Shown in pieces: positions 1 through 8,693 of a stretch of DNA of 37,209 bases (position 1 is its first letter; each line of letters opens with the position of its first letter). Below the pieces are notes generated by a model, which was not told the origin of the DNA, did no database searches, and was given only the letters and a program-made list of their open reading frames with translations. Position numbers and translations under genes: made by a program. Source of the stretch: Peptoniphilus_A harei_B (GTDB lineage Bacteria > Bacillota > Clostridia > Tissierellales > Peptoniphilaceae); NCBI GenBank assembly GCA_032560695.1, contig JAWGHR010000013.1:1-37209 (forward strand), in the 5' to 3' direction.

Positions 1-108
1 ACAGTAACACTAATCACACCAATCGCAATGGACGAAGGACTAAGATTCGCTATTCGTGAAGGTGGAAGAACTGTAGCATCAGGAGTAGTATCAAAGATTC
101 TTGACTAA
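1..108 (+). CDS. tuf: Elongation factor Tu, C-terminal 35 residues (5' truncated by window edge)
   Basis: The window opens in frame in the last 35 codons of a gene ending at TAA 106-108. The peptide contains ITPIAMDEGLRFAIREGG followed by RTVASGVVSKILD, the conserved beta-barrel end of EF-Tu domain 3. EF-Tu is the GTPase that delivers aminoacyl-tRNA to the ribosome; GTPase motifs lie outside the window. A strong terminator follows 26 bases after the stop, so this is the last gene of its transcript. Confidence 0.95.
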   Translation, partial: TVTLITPIAMDEGLRFAIREGGRTVASGVVSKILD

Positions 109-133
109 TCCTTGGATTACAAAATAAAAAATT

Positions 134-160
134 AGAGGGAGCACATGCTCCCTCTTTTTT
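134..160 (+). terminator. Intrinsic terminator after tuf
   Basis: AGAGGGAGC (134-142) pairs with GCTCCCTCT (147-155) across a 4-base loop ACAT, followed by a T run to 160. Confidence 0.9.
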
Positions 161-171
161 GTGCAAACTTT

Positions 172-206
172 TAAACAAAAATAAACCACCTTGCATAGGT
201 GGTTTA
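172..206 (-). terminator. Intrinsic terminator after ridA (minus strand)
   Basis: AAACCACC (183-190) and GGTGGTTT (198-205) form an 8-bp stem with a 7-base loop. Read on the minus strand it is followed by ATTTTTG, about 14 bases beyond the ridA stop. Confidence 0.75.
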
Positions 207-218
207 AAATTTTTAAAG

Positions 219-638
219 TTACTTATAACTTGCTACGAGTTGGATTTCTACTGGGGCATTACCTGGCAATGTCTTTACGCCTAGGGCTGCTCTTGGGGAG
301 ATGCCTTTTTCTCCTAGAACTTCGAAGATATAGTTTGATCCTAGGTCTGCTATATTTGAGTGGGCTGTGAATCCTTCTTCGGCGTTTACATAGAGTGTCA
401 TATTAATTATTTCTTCTAAGACTTCTCCCTCTTCTAAAGTATTCTTTATTGCTGTCAAAGCATTTTTGGTTGCTTGGACTACAGCTGCTTTATAAAAAGA
501 GATTTCCTTATCACTTGTGACTTTTCCTTCTAAGATTAATTTGCCATCGAGTCTTGGCGTCATACCTGCTGAGTAGATGAATCCATTAGACTTTTTGGCT
601 GGCAAGTATCTTCCTTGTGGTATTGGATTTTTTTCCAT
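219..638 (-). CDS. ridA: RidA/YjgF family protein (reactive imine deaminase-like)
   Basis: A 139-residue protein of the RidA (YjgF/YER057c/UK114) family, small trimeric cytosolic enzymes that hydrolyse reactive enamine/imine intermediates from PLP enzymes. The family core is visible: GFIYSAGMTPRLDGKL near the N terminus, NMTLYVNAEEGF in the middle, and SPRAALGVKTLPGNAPVEI near the end; the Arg of PRAALGV sits where RidA proteins bind the substrate carboxylate. I chose ATG 636-638 because an excellent Shine-Dalgarno (GGAGAGGTGAT, 643-653) precedes it; an in-frame start 45 bases upstream has none and would add an unconserved 15-residue tail. Single gene, divergent from the exporter operon, with its own terminator. 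Subfamily and substrate are not resolved; the spacing of the C-terminal motif suggests a divergent Rid subgroup. Confidence 0.88.
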   Translation of the reverse strand: MEKNPIPQGRYLPAKKSNGFIYSAGMTPRLDGKLILEGKVTSDKEISFYKAAVVQATKNALTAIKNTLEEGEVLEEIINMTLYVNAEEGFTAHSNIADLGSNYIFEVLGEKGISPRAALGVKTLPGNAPVEIQLVASYK

Positions 639-707
639 TCCTATCACCTCTCCTTCATTATAGCAAGTCTTTGACGTGTTCACTGAATTTTATTTTAAAT
701 TTCTATA

Positions 708-716
708 TGTTAGAAT
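708..716 (+). promoter_or_regulatory. Candidate extended -10 promoter of the exporter operon
   Basis: TGTTAGAAT matches the TGnTATAAT extended -10 form, 17 bases before the start codon at 734. No good -35 is seen. GGAGG at 724-728 is the ribosome binding site. Confidence 0.4.
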
Positions 717-733
717 GAAATGACGGAGGAATT

Positions 734-2446
734 ATGAATATATACAAGGGATTAAATAAATATAAATTAAGAATTGTTGTTGTCATCCTTCTTACCTTTG
801 GCAATGCGCTTGGTGAACTTTTTCTTCCTAAGCTCATGAGTCTTGTCATTGATAAGGGGGTTGCCTATGGAGACACTGATTATGTCTTAAAGATTGGTGG
901 AGTCATGATTATTGTCGTGATTTTTACTGTTATGTGCAGGGCTTCTGCTGCTTATCATTCTTCCAAGACTACTATGGCCTTCTCCCGAGACCTACGATAC
1001 AAACTTTTTAAAAAAATTAATTACCTGAGCTTCGATGATGTGGAACACTTTTCTATTTCATCACTTATCACAAGGACAACTGATGACGTCAACCAAGTTG
1101 AGCAAATGGTCCTAATGGGACTTAGGCCTCTTATTAGGGGTCCACTTATGTTTATTGGTGGTCTCATCATGGCTCTCTCAACTAACGTCAAGTTGTCGTC
1201 AGTCTTTCCCATTACAATTCCCTTTATTGGGATTGGTATTTACTTCGTCTTTAAGAAGGGGCTTCCTTACTTCCCGATCTTGCAAGGAAGGCTGGACAAG
1301 TTAAATGAACTCTTTAGAAGAAGGCTAACTGGCCTTAGGGTTATAAGGGCCTTCTCAAAGGATGCTTACGAGGAAGAAATCTTTGATGAGGCTAATATTT
1401 CTTATCAAGAAATGGCAACTAAGGTTAACAAACTTCTTGTCAACGTGAGACCTATGCTTGGAACAATTTTAAATTTTGGAATTATTTTTGTTCTCTACTT
1501 TGGTGCAAGACTCATCGACATAAGGGAGATGGGGATTGGAGATCTAATGGCCTTTATCCAATACATCACTCAAGTCCTATCTGCCATGATAATGATGAGT
1601 TTTCTCTTGTCACTTCTCCCAAGAACCTTTGCTTCTATGGAGAGAATCAACGAAGTCTTGGAATATGAATCTACAAAAACTGGTGGAGATAAAAAATTAT
1701 CTGGAGACATTTATAAAATCGAGGCGAAAAGTCTTTCCTTTGCCTATCCTGATGCCTCTCAAAGGGTTTTAAATGATATAAGTTTTGACGTTGAGAAGGG
1801 AGAAACTCTAGGAATAATTGGTGGAACTGGGTCAGGTAAGTCAAGTCTCTTAAGACTTTTGCTACAATTTTACGAGCCAGGTGATGGAGACCTCTTCTTA
1901 AATGGAAGAGATATAAAGACTTTGAACAATTATGAGGTCAGGGACAAGATTTCCTATGTGCCACAAGAAAATTTCTTTTTCTCTAAAACTGTTGCAGAAA
2001 ACTTATCCTATGCCAAGGAAGATGCTGAGGATAAAAAGATGCTTGAGTCTTTAAAAAATGCCAGAGCTCAAGAATTTTTGGGCGACAAGCCTTTGGAGAA
2101 GAAAATTTCTAGAGGTGGAAGGAATCTTTCAGGAGGTCAAAGACAGAGACTTGCTATGGCGAGGGCCCTTACTCGTGACGCATCAGTCTACCTCTTTGAT
2201 GACTCCTTCTCGGCTCTTGATTACAAGACGGACTACGAGCTTAGACAACTTTTAAAGAAGAGCCTTGAGGATAAGATTGTAATTGTTGTTGCCCAAAGGG
2301 TTGCTACAATTTTAAATGCAGATAAGATTTTGGTCCTAGAAGATGGTAGGGTGGCAGGCTATGGCAACCACCAAGACCTAATGAAGACAAACGAAGTTTA
2401 TAGGGAAATTGCAATTAGTCAGGGGCAAGATTATGAAGAAGAATAA
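734..2446 (+). CDS. ABC exporter subunit with degenerate ATPase site (BmrC/TM287-like)
   Basis: A 570-residue half-transporter: six predicted membrane segments in the first ~310 residues, then a nucleotide-binding domain. NBD motifs are Walker A GGTGSGKSS, Q-loop YVPQENF, signature LSGGQRQR, Walker B VYLFDDSFSALD and switch region VVAQRVATI. The catalytic Glu after Walker B is Asp (FDDS, not DE) and the switch His is Gln (AQR, not AHR), so the composite site built on these motifs should be non-hydrolytic. The next gene has the complementary defect in its signature, the known pattern of heterodimeric exporters such as BmrCD and TM287/288. The coding end overlaps the next start by 14 bp. Substrate is unknown; multidrug or lipid-like export is typical. 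Confidence 0.93.
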   Translation: MNIYKGLNKYKLRIVVVILLTFGNALGELFLPKLMSLVIDKGVAYGDTDYVLKIGGVMIIVVIFTVMCRASAAYHSSKTTMAFSRDLRYKLFKKINYLSFDDVEHFSISSLITRTTDDVNQVEQMVLMGLRPLIRGPLMFIGGLIMALSTNVKLSSVFPITIPFIGIGIYFVFKKGLPYFPILQGRLDKLNELFRRRLTGLRVIRAFSKDAYEEEIFDEANISYQEMATKVNKLLVNVRPMLGTILNFGIIFVLYFGARLIDIREMGIGDLMAFIQYITQVLSAMIMMSFLLSLLPRTFASMERINEVLEYESTKTGGDKKLSGDIYKIEAKSLSFAYPDASQRVLNDISFDVEKGETLGIIGGTGSGKSSLLRLLLQFYEPGDGDLFLNGRDIKTLNNYEVRDKISYVPQENFFFSKTVAENLSYAKEDAEDKKMLESLKNARAQEFLGDKPLEKKISRGGRNLSGGQRQRLAMARALTRDASVYLFDDSFSALDYKTDYELRQLLKKSLEDKIVIVVAQRVATILNADKILVLEDGRVAGYGNHQDLMKTNEVYREIAISQGQDYEEE

Positions 2447-4178
2447 CAGCACACTTTTAAGGATAATTTCATATTTGAAAGCCTATAAGTTCTTTCTCTT
2501 CCTTGCGATTTTTCTTACAATTGGCTCATCAATTTTTGAAATTTTTTCTCCAAAACTCATGGGTAATATTACAACTAGGATTTTTGAAAATCTGAAGATG
2601 AACACGAGGATTGACTTTGACTATGTCCTAAAAATTTGTGTCATTCTTGCTGTGGTTTACCTCTTACAAGGAGTTTTTGAATTCTTTAGGGGAAGGATCT
2701 TAGTTGATGTAACTCAAGACTTAATTGCAAAATTCAGAAGAGAAATTTCTGAAAAGGTAAAGTACATTCCAACTTCTTATTACGACAAAAATAAGACTGG
2801 GGATCTCTTGTCAAGGATGACTAACGATGTTGAGACTCTTGGCAAGAACTTGCAACAGACAATTTCATCAATCCTTTCTTCGATTGTATTAATTGTGGGA
2901 ATCTTGACAGTTATGATAAAAATTTCGCCAATTTTGACCTTGGTCTTTTTATTCACCCTGCCCATGACTTACTTTTCTACGAAATTTATTTCAAAGAAGT
3001 CACAGGGATATTTTAGGAGAAAGTCACAAGGGCTTGGGTCCATGGTTGGATTTGTCGAAGAAAACTTCTCGGGCTCAGAACTCATCAAGGCCTTTAATTA
3101 TGAGGGAAGGGCTGAGAGAGAGTTCTTGGACATAAACGAAAACCTCTATGAGGTTAGCTACCGTGCATCCTTTATGACGGGAATCATGCTGCCAATTATG
3201 ACCTTTATTTCAAACCTTGGCTATGTAATGCTCTCTATTGTGGGTGGCCTTCTAGTACTATCTGGCAAATTATTTGTTGGGGACATCCAGGCAGTTATCC
3301 AGTATGTTAGGAGGCTGGCAAACCCAATAGAGCAGTTGGCAGAGATGGCTTCTATCTTTCAAGCATCTATTGCTGCAGCTGAAAGAATTTTTGAATTCCT
3401 GGACCAAGAGCCAGAGGAAGAAATTATTATAGATGAAATCAAAAGGCCAGTGGAAGACATTGCCTTTGATGAGGTTTACTTTTCTTACGATAAAAAGACT
3501 CCTGTCATCAACAATTTAAACCTTCATGTTGAGAAAAACAAAACTGTTGCCATTGTTGGGTCAACAGGAGCTGGCAAGACAACTATTGTAAATCTTTTGA
3601 TTAGGTTTTATGATATTGATAGGGGAAGTATTAAAATAAATGGAGTAGACATAAGAGACCTATCGAGGAAAAATTTGAGGTCCCTCTTTGGTATGGTTCT
3701 ACAAGATTCTTGGCTCTTTAGGGGGACAATTTACGATAACATCCTCTATGGTAGACAAGATGCCACAAGAGAAGAGGTAATTGAAGCAGCTAAGAAGGCC
3801 TACTGTCACTCCTTTATTGAGAAGCTTCCAAAGGGCTACGACACAGTCCTAAATGAAGAAGCCTCAAATATTTCCCAGGGACAAAGGCAGCTTTTGACAA
3901 TTGCGAGAGCCCTCTTGTCAGATCCAGAAATTTTAATCTTAGACGAGGCCACTTCCTCTGTAGATACCAGGACAGAGGCACTTATCCAAAAGGCTATGAA
4001 GAATCTCTTAAAGGAAAGGACTAACTTTGTCATTGCCCACAGACTTTCCACTATTGTTAACTCAGATGTGATTTTAGTACTAGACAAGGGCGACATTGTG
4101 GAAAAGGGAAATCACAAGGAACTTCTTGCGAGAGATGGAGTTTATGCAGAACTTTACAATTCACAGTTTAAAAACTAG
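2433..4178 (+). CDS. ABC exporter subunit with catalytic ATPase site (BmrD/TM288-like)
   Basis: A 581-residue partner half-transporter, six membrane segments then NBD. Walker A is VGSTGAGKTT, Walker B ILILDEATSSVD with the catalytic Glu, and the switch His is present (VIAHRLSTI). The signature reads ISQGQRQ rather than LSGGQ, so it supplies the weak signature to the degenerate site and its own Walker motifs to the working one. ATG 2433 is chosen because AGGGG (2421-2425) precedes it at normal spacing; an in-frame TTG at 2409 would overlap the upstream gene further without a ribosome site. Translation is probably coupled to the upstream gene. Confidence 0.93.
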   Translation: MKKNNSTLLRIISYLKAYKFFLFLAIFLTIGSSIFEIFSPKLMGNITTRIFENLKMNTRIDFDYVLKICVILAVVYLLQGVFEFFRGRILVDVTQDLIAKFRREISEKVKYIPTSYYDKNKTGDLLSRMTNDVETLGKNLQQTISSILSSIVLIVGILTVMIKISPILTLVFLFTLPMTYFSTKFISKKSQGYFRRKSQGLGSMVGFVEENFSGSELIKAFNYEGRAEREFLDINENLYEVSYRASFMTGIMLPIMTFISNLGYVMLSIVGGLLVLSGKLFVGDIQAVIQYVRRLANPIEQLAEMASIFQASIAAAERIFEFLDQEPEEEIIIDEIKRPVEDIAFDEVYFSYDKKTPVINNLNLHVEKNKTVAIVGSTGAGKTTIVNLLIRFYDIDRGSIKINGVDIRDLSRKNLRSLFGMVLQDSWLFRGTIYDNILYGRQDATREEVIEAAKKAYCHSFIEKLPKGYDTVLNEEASNISQGQRQLLTIARALLSDPEILILDEATSSVDTRTEALIQKAMKNLLKERTNFVIAHRLSTIVNSDVILVLDKGDIVEKGNHKELLARDGVYAELYNSQFKN

Positions 4179-4186
4179 GAGGAATT

Positions 4187-5359
4187 ATGAAAGATTTTAT
4201 ATTTAACGTAAGTACGAAAATTCTTTTTGGAAGAGATCAAATGAAAAACTTGGTTTCTGAAATTAAAAAATATGGGTCAAGAGTTTTGCTTGCCTATGGT
4301 GGAGGGTCAATTAAGAAAAGTGGTCTTTACGACGAGGTTGTAAAGATTCTTGAAGATAATGACATCTTTTACAAGGAGCTTGCTGGCATAGAACCAAACC
4401 CAAGAGTGGACTCAGCAAGAGAAGGAGTTAAGATTGTAAGAGAAAATGACCTTGACTTCATATTGGCAGTTGGTGGTGGATCTGTAATTGACCTTTCAAA
4501 GTTAGTTGCAGGAGCAGTTTACCTTGATTGCGATCCATGGGATATTGTAATTAAAAAAGCGAAAATCGAAAAGGCACTTCCAATTGGAACTATCTTGACA
4601 CTTTCAGCAACCGGCTCAGAGATGGATGCAGGTGGAGTTATAACAAACTTAGAGACAAATCAAAAGCTAGGCTTTGGCTCAGCCTATACTCTTCCAAAGT
4701 TTTCAATTTTGAATCCAGAGACAACTTATTCTGTAAATGTTAAGCACACTGCAGCAGGTATAGCTGACATTATGAGCCACACTATGGAAAATTATTTCAC
4801 TCTTGGTGACGGAGCTTACATGCAAAATAGACTTGCTGAAGGAATTTTAAAAACTTGTATCCACTACGGACCAATAGCCATGGAAGATCCAGAAAATTAT
4901 GAAGCGAGAGCCAACATTATGTGGGCTTCATCTTGGGCTATCAATGGACTTCTTTCAACAGGTAAGGCAACAGGCTGGTCAGTTCATGCAATGGAACACG
5001 AACTTTCTGCCTTCTACGACATAACTCATGGGATTGGACTTGCAATTTTGACACCAAGATTCTTGAAACACATCTTAAATGACGAAACTGTAGACATGAT
5101 TAGGGACTTTGGTATAAATGTATTTAATATCACACCATCTGATGACAAGATGAATGATGCTAAGAAGGCAATAGCAAATCTTCACGCCTTCTTCGAACAA
5201 GACATGTGTATTCCAATGACACTTGGAGAAGTTGGAATAGATGATGAAAAACTAGAAGAGATGGCTGAAGCTGCAGCAAGACACGCTGGTGGAACAATAA
5301 AAGGCGTTGCTGAACTAACAAAAGATGACATTCTAGAAATTTATAAAGCCTCACTATAA
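4187..5359 (+). CDS. Iron-containing alcohol dehydrogenase, YqhD/butanol dehydrogenase type
   Basis: A 390-residue group III (iron-type) alcohol dehydrogenase, cytosolic, expected to reduce aldehydes such as butyraldehyde with NAD(P)H. It aligns along its length with E. coli YqhD: N-terminal TKILFGRDQM, the nucleotide-binding AVGGGSVIDLSK, and the metal ligands D194, H198, H267 and H281, at the same numbers as the YqhD ligands. The GGGS segment near residue 39 resembles the NADP-preferring YqhD branch, so NADPH is likely. It starts 8 bases after the exporter stop with AGGAGG just upstream, so it is the third gene of that operon. Why an exporter and an aldehyde reductase share a transcript is unclear; joint stress detoxification is one reading. 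Confidence 0.93.
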   Translation: MKDFIFNVSTKILFGRDQMKNLVSEIKKYGSRVLLAYGGGSIKKSGLYDEVVKILEDNDIFYKELAGIEPNPRVDSAREGVKIVRENDLDFILAVGGGSVIDLSKLVAGAVYLDCDPWDIVIKKAKIEKALPIGTILTLSATGSEMDAGGVITNLETNQKLGFGSAYTLPKFSILNPETTYSVNVKHTAAGIADIMSHTMENYFTLGDGAYMQNRLAEGILKTCIHYGPIAMEDPENYEARANIMWASSWAINGLLSTGKATGWSVHAMEHELSAFYDITHGIGLAILTPRFLKHILNDETVDMIRDFGINVFNITPSDDKMNDAKKAIANLHAFFEQDMCIPMTLGEVGIDDEKLEEMAEAAARHAGGTIKGVAELTKDDILEIYKASL

Positions 5360-5374
5360 GAATTAAATAAAAAG

Positions 5375-5411
5375 AAAAACTATTTAGGAGAAAAATCTTA
5401 AATAGTTTTTT
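5375..5411 (+). terminator. Intrinsic terminator after the alcohol dehydrogenase
   Basis: AAAAACTATTTA (5375-5386) pairs with TAAATAGTTTTT (5399-5410) around a 12-base loop; the right arm ends in the T run. Confidence 0.8.
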
Positions 5412-5586
5412 GTAAAATTTATACATTTGAGAGGGAAAATATATTATAATTTTCATGATACTAGTTATCAAATCATAAAATTAGGAAGTAGTATTCAATT
5501 AATGAAGGAAAAATTTTTAGGCAACTTAAAGCAAGTTGGACTTAATCATATCTTCTAAAAAATGTCACAGGGAGAGGGAATAATAA

Positions 5587-6351
5587 ATGACTAAGAGAAT
5601 AAAAAAATCTTTAATATTTCTTATAATTATTATTTTGTGGCAGGCTCTTTCCATGATGAATATTTGGAGTGAATACGTACTTCCGTCACCAGCTAGGGTA
5701 TTGATTACAGCCCGTGAGATGTTTTTAGATGGATCAATATTTGTTGATATTTTAATCAGTCTCAAGAGAGTCTTCACGGGATTTACAATAGCCTTTATCC
5801 TTGCAAGTTTTTTTGCAAGTTTATTTTTAATTTATCCCAAGACTAGCATATACTTTGAGGGGATTTTTGAATTTTTAAAAAATGTTCCACCCCTTAGTCT
5901 TGTCCCCATACTTATTTTGTGGGTAGGGATCGGAGAAGGAACAAAGACAGTTATTATTGTTCTAGCATCCTTCTTCCCCCTATTCTTAAATATACAAAAG
6001 GGATTTATGGTAGTTGACCCCGATCTCTTAGAAGTGGGCGACGTATTTTCTTACAATAAATTTGAGAAATTTATAAAAATTTCTGTCCCCTGTGCCCTAA
6101 AGGATATTTTTGTAGGAATGAGAATAGCCTTGGGATACAGTTGGAGGTCCATTATAGCTGCTGAGATGATTGCAGCATCAAGTGGTTTAGGTTATATGAT
6201 AAACTTTGCCAGACAGATGTCTCGCATAGACAGGGTAATAGTTGGCATAATTATGATAGGTTGCATAGGATACTTGACAGACTTTATTTTTGTTAAGATA
6301 GCAACTAGGTGCTTAAGGGGAGATCTTCGCAATGAATGGTATAATTCTTAA
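5587..6351 (+). CDS. NitT/TauT-type ABC transporter permease (SsuC/TauC-like)
   Basis: A 254-residue inner-membrane permease with about six hydrophobic segments. The cytoplasmic coupling (EAA-like) loop lies around residues 140-200, with DLLEVGDVFSYNKFEKFIKI followed by SVPCALKDIFVGMRIALGYS, as in permeases for sulfonates, taurine, nitrate, bicarbonate or pyrimidine thiamine precursors. GGGAGAGGG lies 8 bases upstream of the ATG. It overlaps the ATPase gene by 20 bp. The 175 bases between the previous terminator and this start hold a possible -10 (TATAAT 5445-5450) but no riboswitch I recognise, so the substrate cannot be read from regulation. Confidence 0.88.
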   Translation: MTKRIKKSLIFLIIIILWQALSMMNIWSEYVLPSPARVLITAREMFLDGSIFVDILISLKRVFTGFTIAFILASFFASLFLIYPKTSIYFEGIFEFLKNVPPLSLVPILILWVGIGEGTKTVIIVLASFFPLFLNIQKGFMVVDPDLLEVGDVFSYNKFEKFIKISVPCALKDIFVGMRIALGYSWRSIIAAEMIAASSGLGYMINFARQMSRIDRVIVGIIMIGCIGYLTDFIFVKIATRCLRGDLRNEWYNS

Positions 6352-7024
6352 GGATGTTTGCAAAAATTATAGGATTAACAATGAAGAGATCCAGGTTATA
6401 AAAAACTTAAACTTAGAACTCAAGCCCAATGAAAGGACAGTTTTAATTGGTGAGTCAGGTTGTGGCAAGTCTACCCTCTTGAAATTAATTTCTGGACTTG
6501 AAGAAGTATCCTCAGGCGAGATTATGACCAATAAACTTTCCACTTCTATGGTCTTCCAAAATCCAAGACTTTTCCCTTGGAAAAATGTAAGAGAAAATAT
6601 AGAGTTTTCTCTAAAAAATAAAAGGGATGATAAGCTTGTCGATGAGTGGATAAAAAAAATAAAACTTGGTGGATTTGAAGGAGCTTATCCATCCCAACTT
6701 TCTGGTGGAATGCAGAGTAGGGTCAGCATAGCTAGGGCCTTAGTTGCAAAAAAAGATTACTTATTAATGGACGAGCCCTTTGCATCTATAGATGGATTTA
6801 CAAGAAGAGAAATGCAAAAGGAACTTTTGAATCTCTTTCAAGAGGAAAAAGTTGGCTTTCTATTTGTAACCCACTCTATAGAAGAGGCACTTGTAATGGG
6901 GGCTAGAATATTAATAATGGGGAAGGGTAAAATTGTAGATGATTTTTACCTCGAGGATAGAAGAATAAAAACTGATGAACTAAAGGAACATTTTAATAAT
7001 TTAATCAAAGGAGAAAAAAAATGA
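6332..7024 (+). CDS. NitT/TauT-type ABC transporter ATP-binding protein
   Basis: A 230-residue cytosolic ATPase energising the permease. Walker A GESGCGKST (about residues 43-51), Q-loop MVFQNPRLFPW, signature LSGGMQSRVSIARAL, Walker B LLMDEPFASID and switch His FVTHSIEEAL are all intact. GGGGAG (6317-6322) is the ribosome site, inside the permease gene. The stop overlaps the next ATG (ATGA), so the three importer genes are translationally coupled. Confidence 0.92.
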   Translation: MNGIILKDVCKNYRINNEEIQVIKNLNLELKPNERTVLIGESGCGKSTLLKLISGLEEVSSGEIMTNKLSTSMVFQNPRLFPWKNVRENIEFSLKNKRDDKLVDEWIKKIKLGGFEGAYPSQLSGGMQSRVSIARALVAKKDYLLMDEPFASIDGFTRREMQKELLNLFQEEKVGFLFVTHSIEEALVMGARILIMGKGKIVDDFYLEDRRIKTDELKEHFNNLIKGEKK

Positions 7025-7983
7025 AAAAATTGACTAAGATAGGACTTGTACTTATATCACTACTTTTGCTTGTAGGATGTGGCAAGACTGACAACAAAAA
7101 GGAAGAAGACAAGGGAGACAAATTAGCCCTAAATGAACTAAATATTACTTATGTAACATCGCCACTTAATGTGCCTTCAATAGTTGAAAAGGAAATGGGG
7201 ATCTTCGAAAAGGTTATGCCAGTCGTAACGGTAAACTACAAGGAGATAACAAGTGGAGCAGACCAAACTCAAGCACTTGCATCAGGAGATGTTGATGTGC
7301 TATATGCCCTAGGTGGATCTTCTGCAATCCTTGCTAAGGCCAATGGAGTTGACCTAAAAGTTTTAAATATGTACTCAAGAGCTCCTGAAGCATTTGGACT
7401 TTATTCAAAGGATGCAAGTCTAACAAGTCCTGAGTCCTTAAAGGGCAAAAAAATTGCAGGACCTGCAGGAACAAACTTACACGAACTTTTAATTGCTTAT
7501 TTAAAGCAAGCTGATATGTCAATTGATGATGTTGAGTACCTTAACATGTCAATCCCAGATGCAGCAGCTGCCCTTGAATCAGGTGCAATTGATGTGGCAA
7601 TGCTTGGTGGACCAGCAGGCTATAAGGCTGTGAAGTCTGGTAAGCACGAAGTGACAAATGGTAAGGGCTTAATAGATGCAATAATTTGTGTTGCAACATC
7701 TGAAAAATTCTACAATGAACACAAGGGTGTAATTGACAAGCTAATGGAAGGACAAGAGGAAATTGCTGACTACATGGCAAACAATGAAAAGGAAACTAAG
7801 GAAATCGTAATGAAGGCCCTATCCCTTGACGAAGAAGCTTACGATACAATGTATAAGATGTATGACTTTTCAACAGAAATCAGTGACAAGGACAAGGAAG
7901 GCTTCGAGAGAACAAAGAACTTTATGCTTGAAACAAAGATGATTGAAAAAGATATAGACATCGATTCACTATTTATAAAATAA
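7021..7983 (+). CDS. NitT/TauT-type substrate-binding lipoprotein (SsuA/NMT1-like)
   Basis: A 320-residue extracytoplasmic binding protein tethered by lipidation: signal peptide ending LLLLVGCGK, lipobox LVGC with Cys20. The mature part has the NMT1/SsuA periplasmic-binding fold signature: NITYVTSPLNVPSIVEKEMG, the ALASGDVDVLYALGGSS ligand-cleft segment, LKGKKIAGPAGTNLHELL, and AALESGAIDVAMLGGPAG. It is the last gene of the importer operon and is followed by a terminator. Ligand is unknown; a small anionic or heterocyclic compound (sulfonate, thiamine precursor, carboxylate) fits the family. Confidence 0.88.
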   Translation: MKKLTKIGLVLISLLLLVGCGKTDNKKEEDKGDKLALNELNITYVTSPLNVPSIVEKEMGIFEKVMPVVTVNYKEITSGADQTQALASGDVDVLYALGGSSAILAKANGVDLKVLNMYSRAPEAFGLYSKDASLTSPESLKGKKIAGPAGTNLHELLIAYLKQADMSIDDVEYLNMSIPDAAAALESGAIDVAMLGGPAGYKAVKSGKHEVTNGKGLIDAIICVATSEKFYNEHKGVIDKLMEGQEEIADYMANNEKETKEIVMKALSLDEEAYDTMYKMYDFSTEISDKDKEGFERTKNFMLETKMIEKDIDIDSLFIK

Positions 7984-7999
7984 ATTTTTTAAAAATCAA

Positions 8000-8025
8000 G
8001 GCGAGTTTAGAGCTCGTCTTTTTTT
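8000..8025 (+). terminator. Intrinsic terminator after the importer operon
   Basis: GGCGAG (8000-8005) pairs with CTCGTC (8013-8018) including one G-U pair, then seven T. The remaining ~150 bases to the next terminator are AT-rich with no gene seen. Confidence 0.75.
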
Positions 8026-8175
8026 GTTGGATTTTTGAAGATTTATAATTTTTTGGTAATGAATTTAGAATTCTTATCTTGTGAATAATTTTAGATTTTC
8101 AAAGAGGCTTGTGAAGATGGATTTAAATTCTTAGGACTTTTAAAAATTTTAAATAAAAATTATAAAAAATTACAA

Positions 8176-8210
8176 GAAAAAAAGAGCTATGATAACTTCA
8201 TAGCCCTTTT
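8176..8210 (-). terminator. Intrinsic terminator after superoxide reductase (minus strand)
   Basis: On the minus strand GGGCTATGA pairs with TCATAGCTC (8198-8206 with 8184-8192) around a 5-base loop, followed by a T run. Confidence 0.8.
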
Positions 8211-8219
8211 ATATTAAAC

Positions 8220-8573
8220 TTAAGCTTCTACTGAGTTTTCCCAAAGTCCGTGGATGTTACAGTAGCTTAGAGCGTAAACTTCGCCGCCCTTGTCAGTCTT
8301 AACTGCTGCTTCAACACATGGAACTGTGAATAGGTCTGCTTCGCCGTGTGCAGCAAATTCATAAGAACCAACTTCAACTGGGAATTTTTCTCCTTCAGGT
8401 TTGAAGAATACTTTAATCCAAGCGATGTGGTGTTCAAGTGTGTTAGGATGTTCTACTTCTTCTCCAACTAGAGCTTTAATCTTTAGAAGACCGTCAGCTT
8501 TTTCAACGTGGATTACAGGAACGTGTTTTTCAGTTTTCCAATCAGCAGTTTGTACTGTTTCAGTTAATTTCAT
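8220..8573 (-). CDS. Superoxide reductase, class II (neelaredoxin type)
   Basis: A 117-residue cytosolic protein that reduces superoxide to hydrogen peroxide at a mononuclear iron centre. All five expected ligands are present: H17 in EKHVP, H42 in VEHP, H48 in LEHHIAW, and C105 and H108 in SYCNIHGLWE, with K16 as the usual active-site Lys. It lacks the N-terminal desulforedoxin Cys4 domain of class I desulfoferrodoxins, so it is the short neelaredoxin class. GGGGG (8581-8585) is the ribosome site. A single-gene unit with its own promoter and terminator, as expected for oxygen defence in a strict anaerobe; no rubredoxin or rubrerythrin is adjacent. Confidence 0.94.
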   Translation of the reverse strand: MKLTETVQTADWKTEKHVPVIHVEKADGLLKIKALVGEEVEHPNTLEHHIAWIKVFFKPEGEKFPVEVGSYEFAAHGEADLFTVPCVEAAVKTDKGGEVYALSYCNIHGLWENSVEA

Positions 8574-8605
8574 TTTATTACCCCCAATAAATATTTTACA
8601 TGTTT

Positions 8606-8635
8606 ATTATACCCCATTTAAATTATTTATCTCAT
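8606..8635 (-). promoter_or_regulatory. Candidate promoter of superoxide reductase (minus strand)
   Basis: TATAAT on the minus strand (8606-8611) with ATGAGA (8630-8635) 18 bases upstream. Confidence 0.5.
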
Positions 8636-8671
8636 TAAATTTAAAGTAAAGAAAAATATTTTCATATTTAG

Positions 8672-8677
8672 TATAAT
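8672..8677 (+). promoter_or_regulatory. -10 element of the methyltransferase gene
   Basis: Perfect TATAAT 16 bases before the chosen ATG. It contains an in-frame ATG (8676) that therefore cannot be the translation start. The -35 is poor. Confidence 0.45.
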
Positions 8678-8693
8678 GGAAGCGAGGTGTAAA

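Noticed and set aside
5502..5558. 18-codon leader ORF before the ABC importer
   Set aside because: The ribosome site is weak and distant, the peptide has no run of regulatory codons, and no attenuator hairpin follows.
5412..5586. Riboswitch (TPP, guanidine or SAM type) upstream of the importer
   Set aside because: None of the conserved core motifs of these classes is present.
8030..8170. Inverted copy of the 36-bp repeat after the importer operon
   Set aside because: The minus strand has one core-like match (AAAGTCCTAAGAA) but no second unit at 36 bases; too weak to call.
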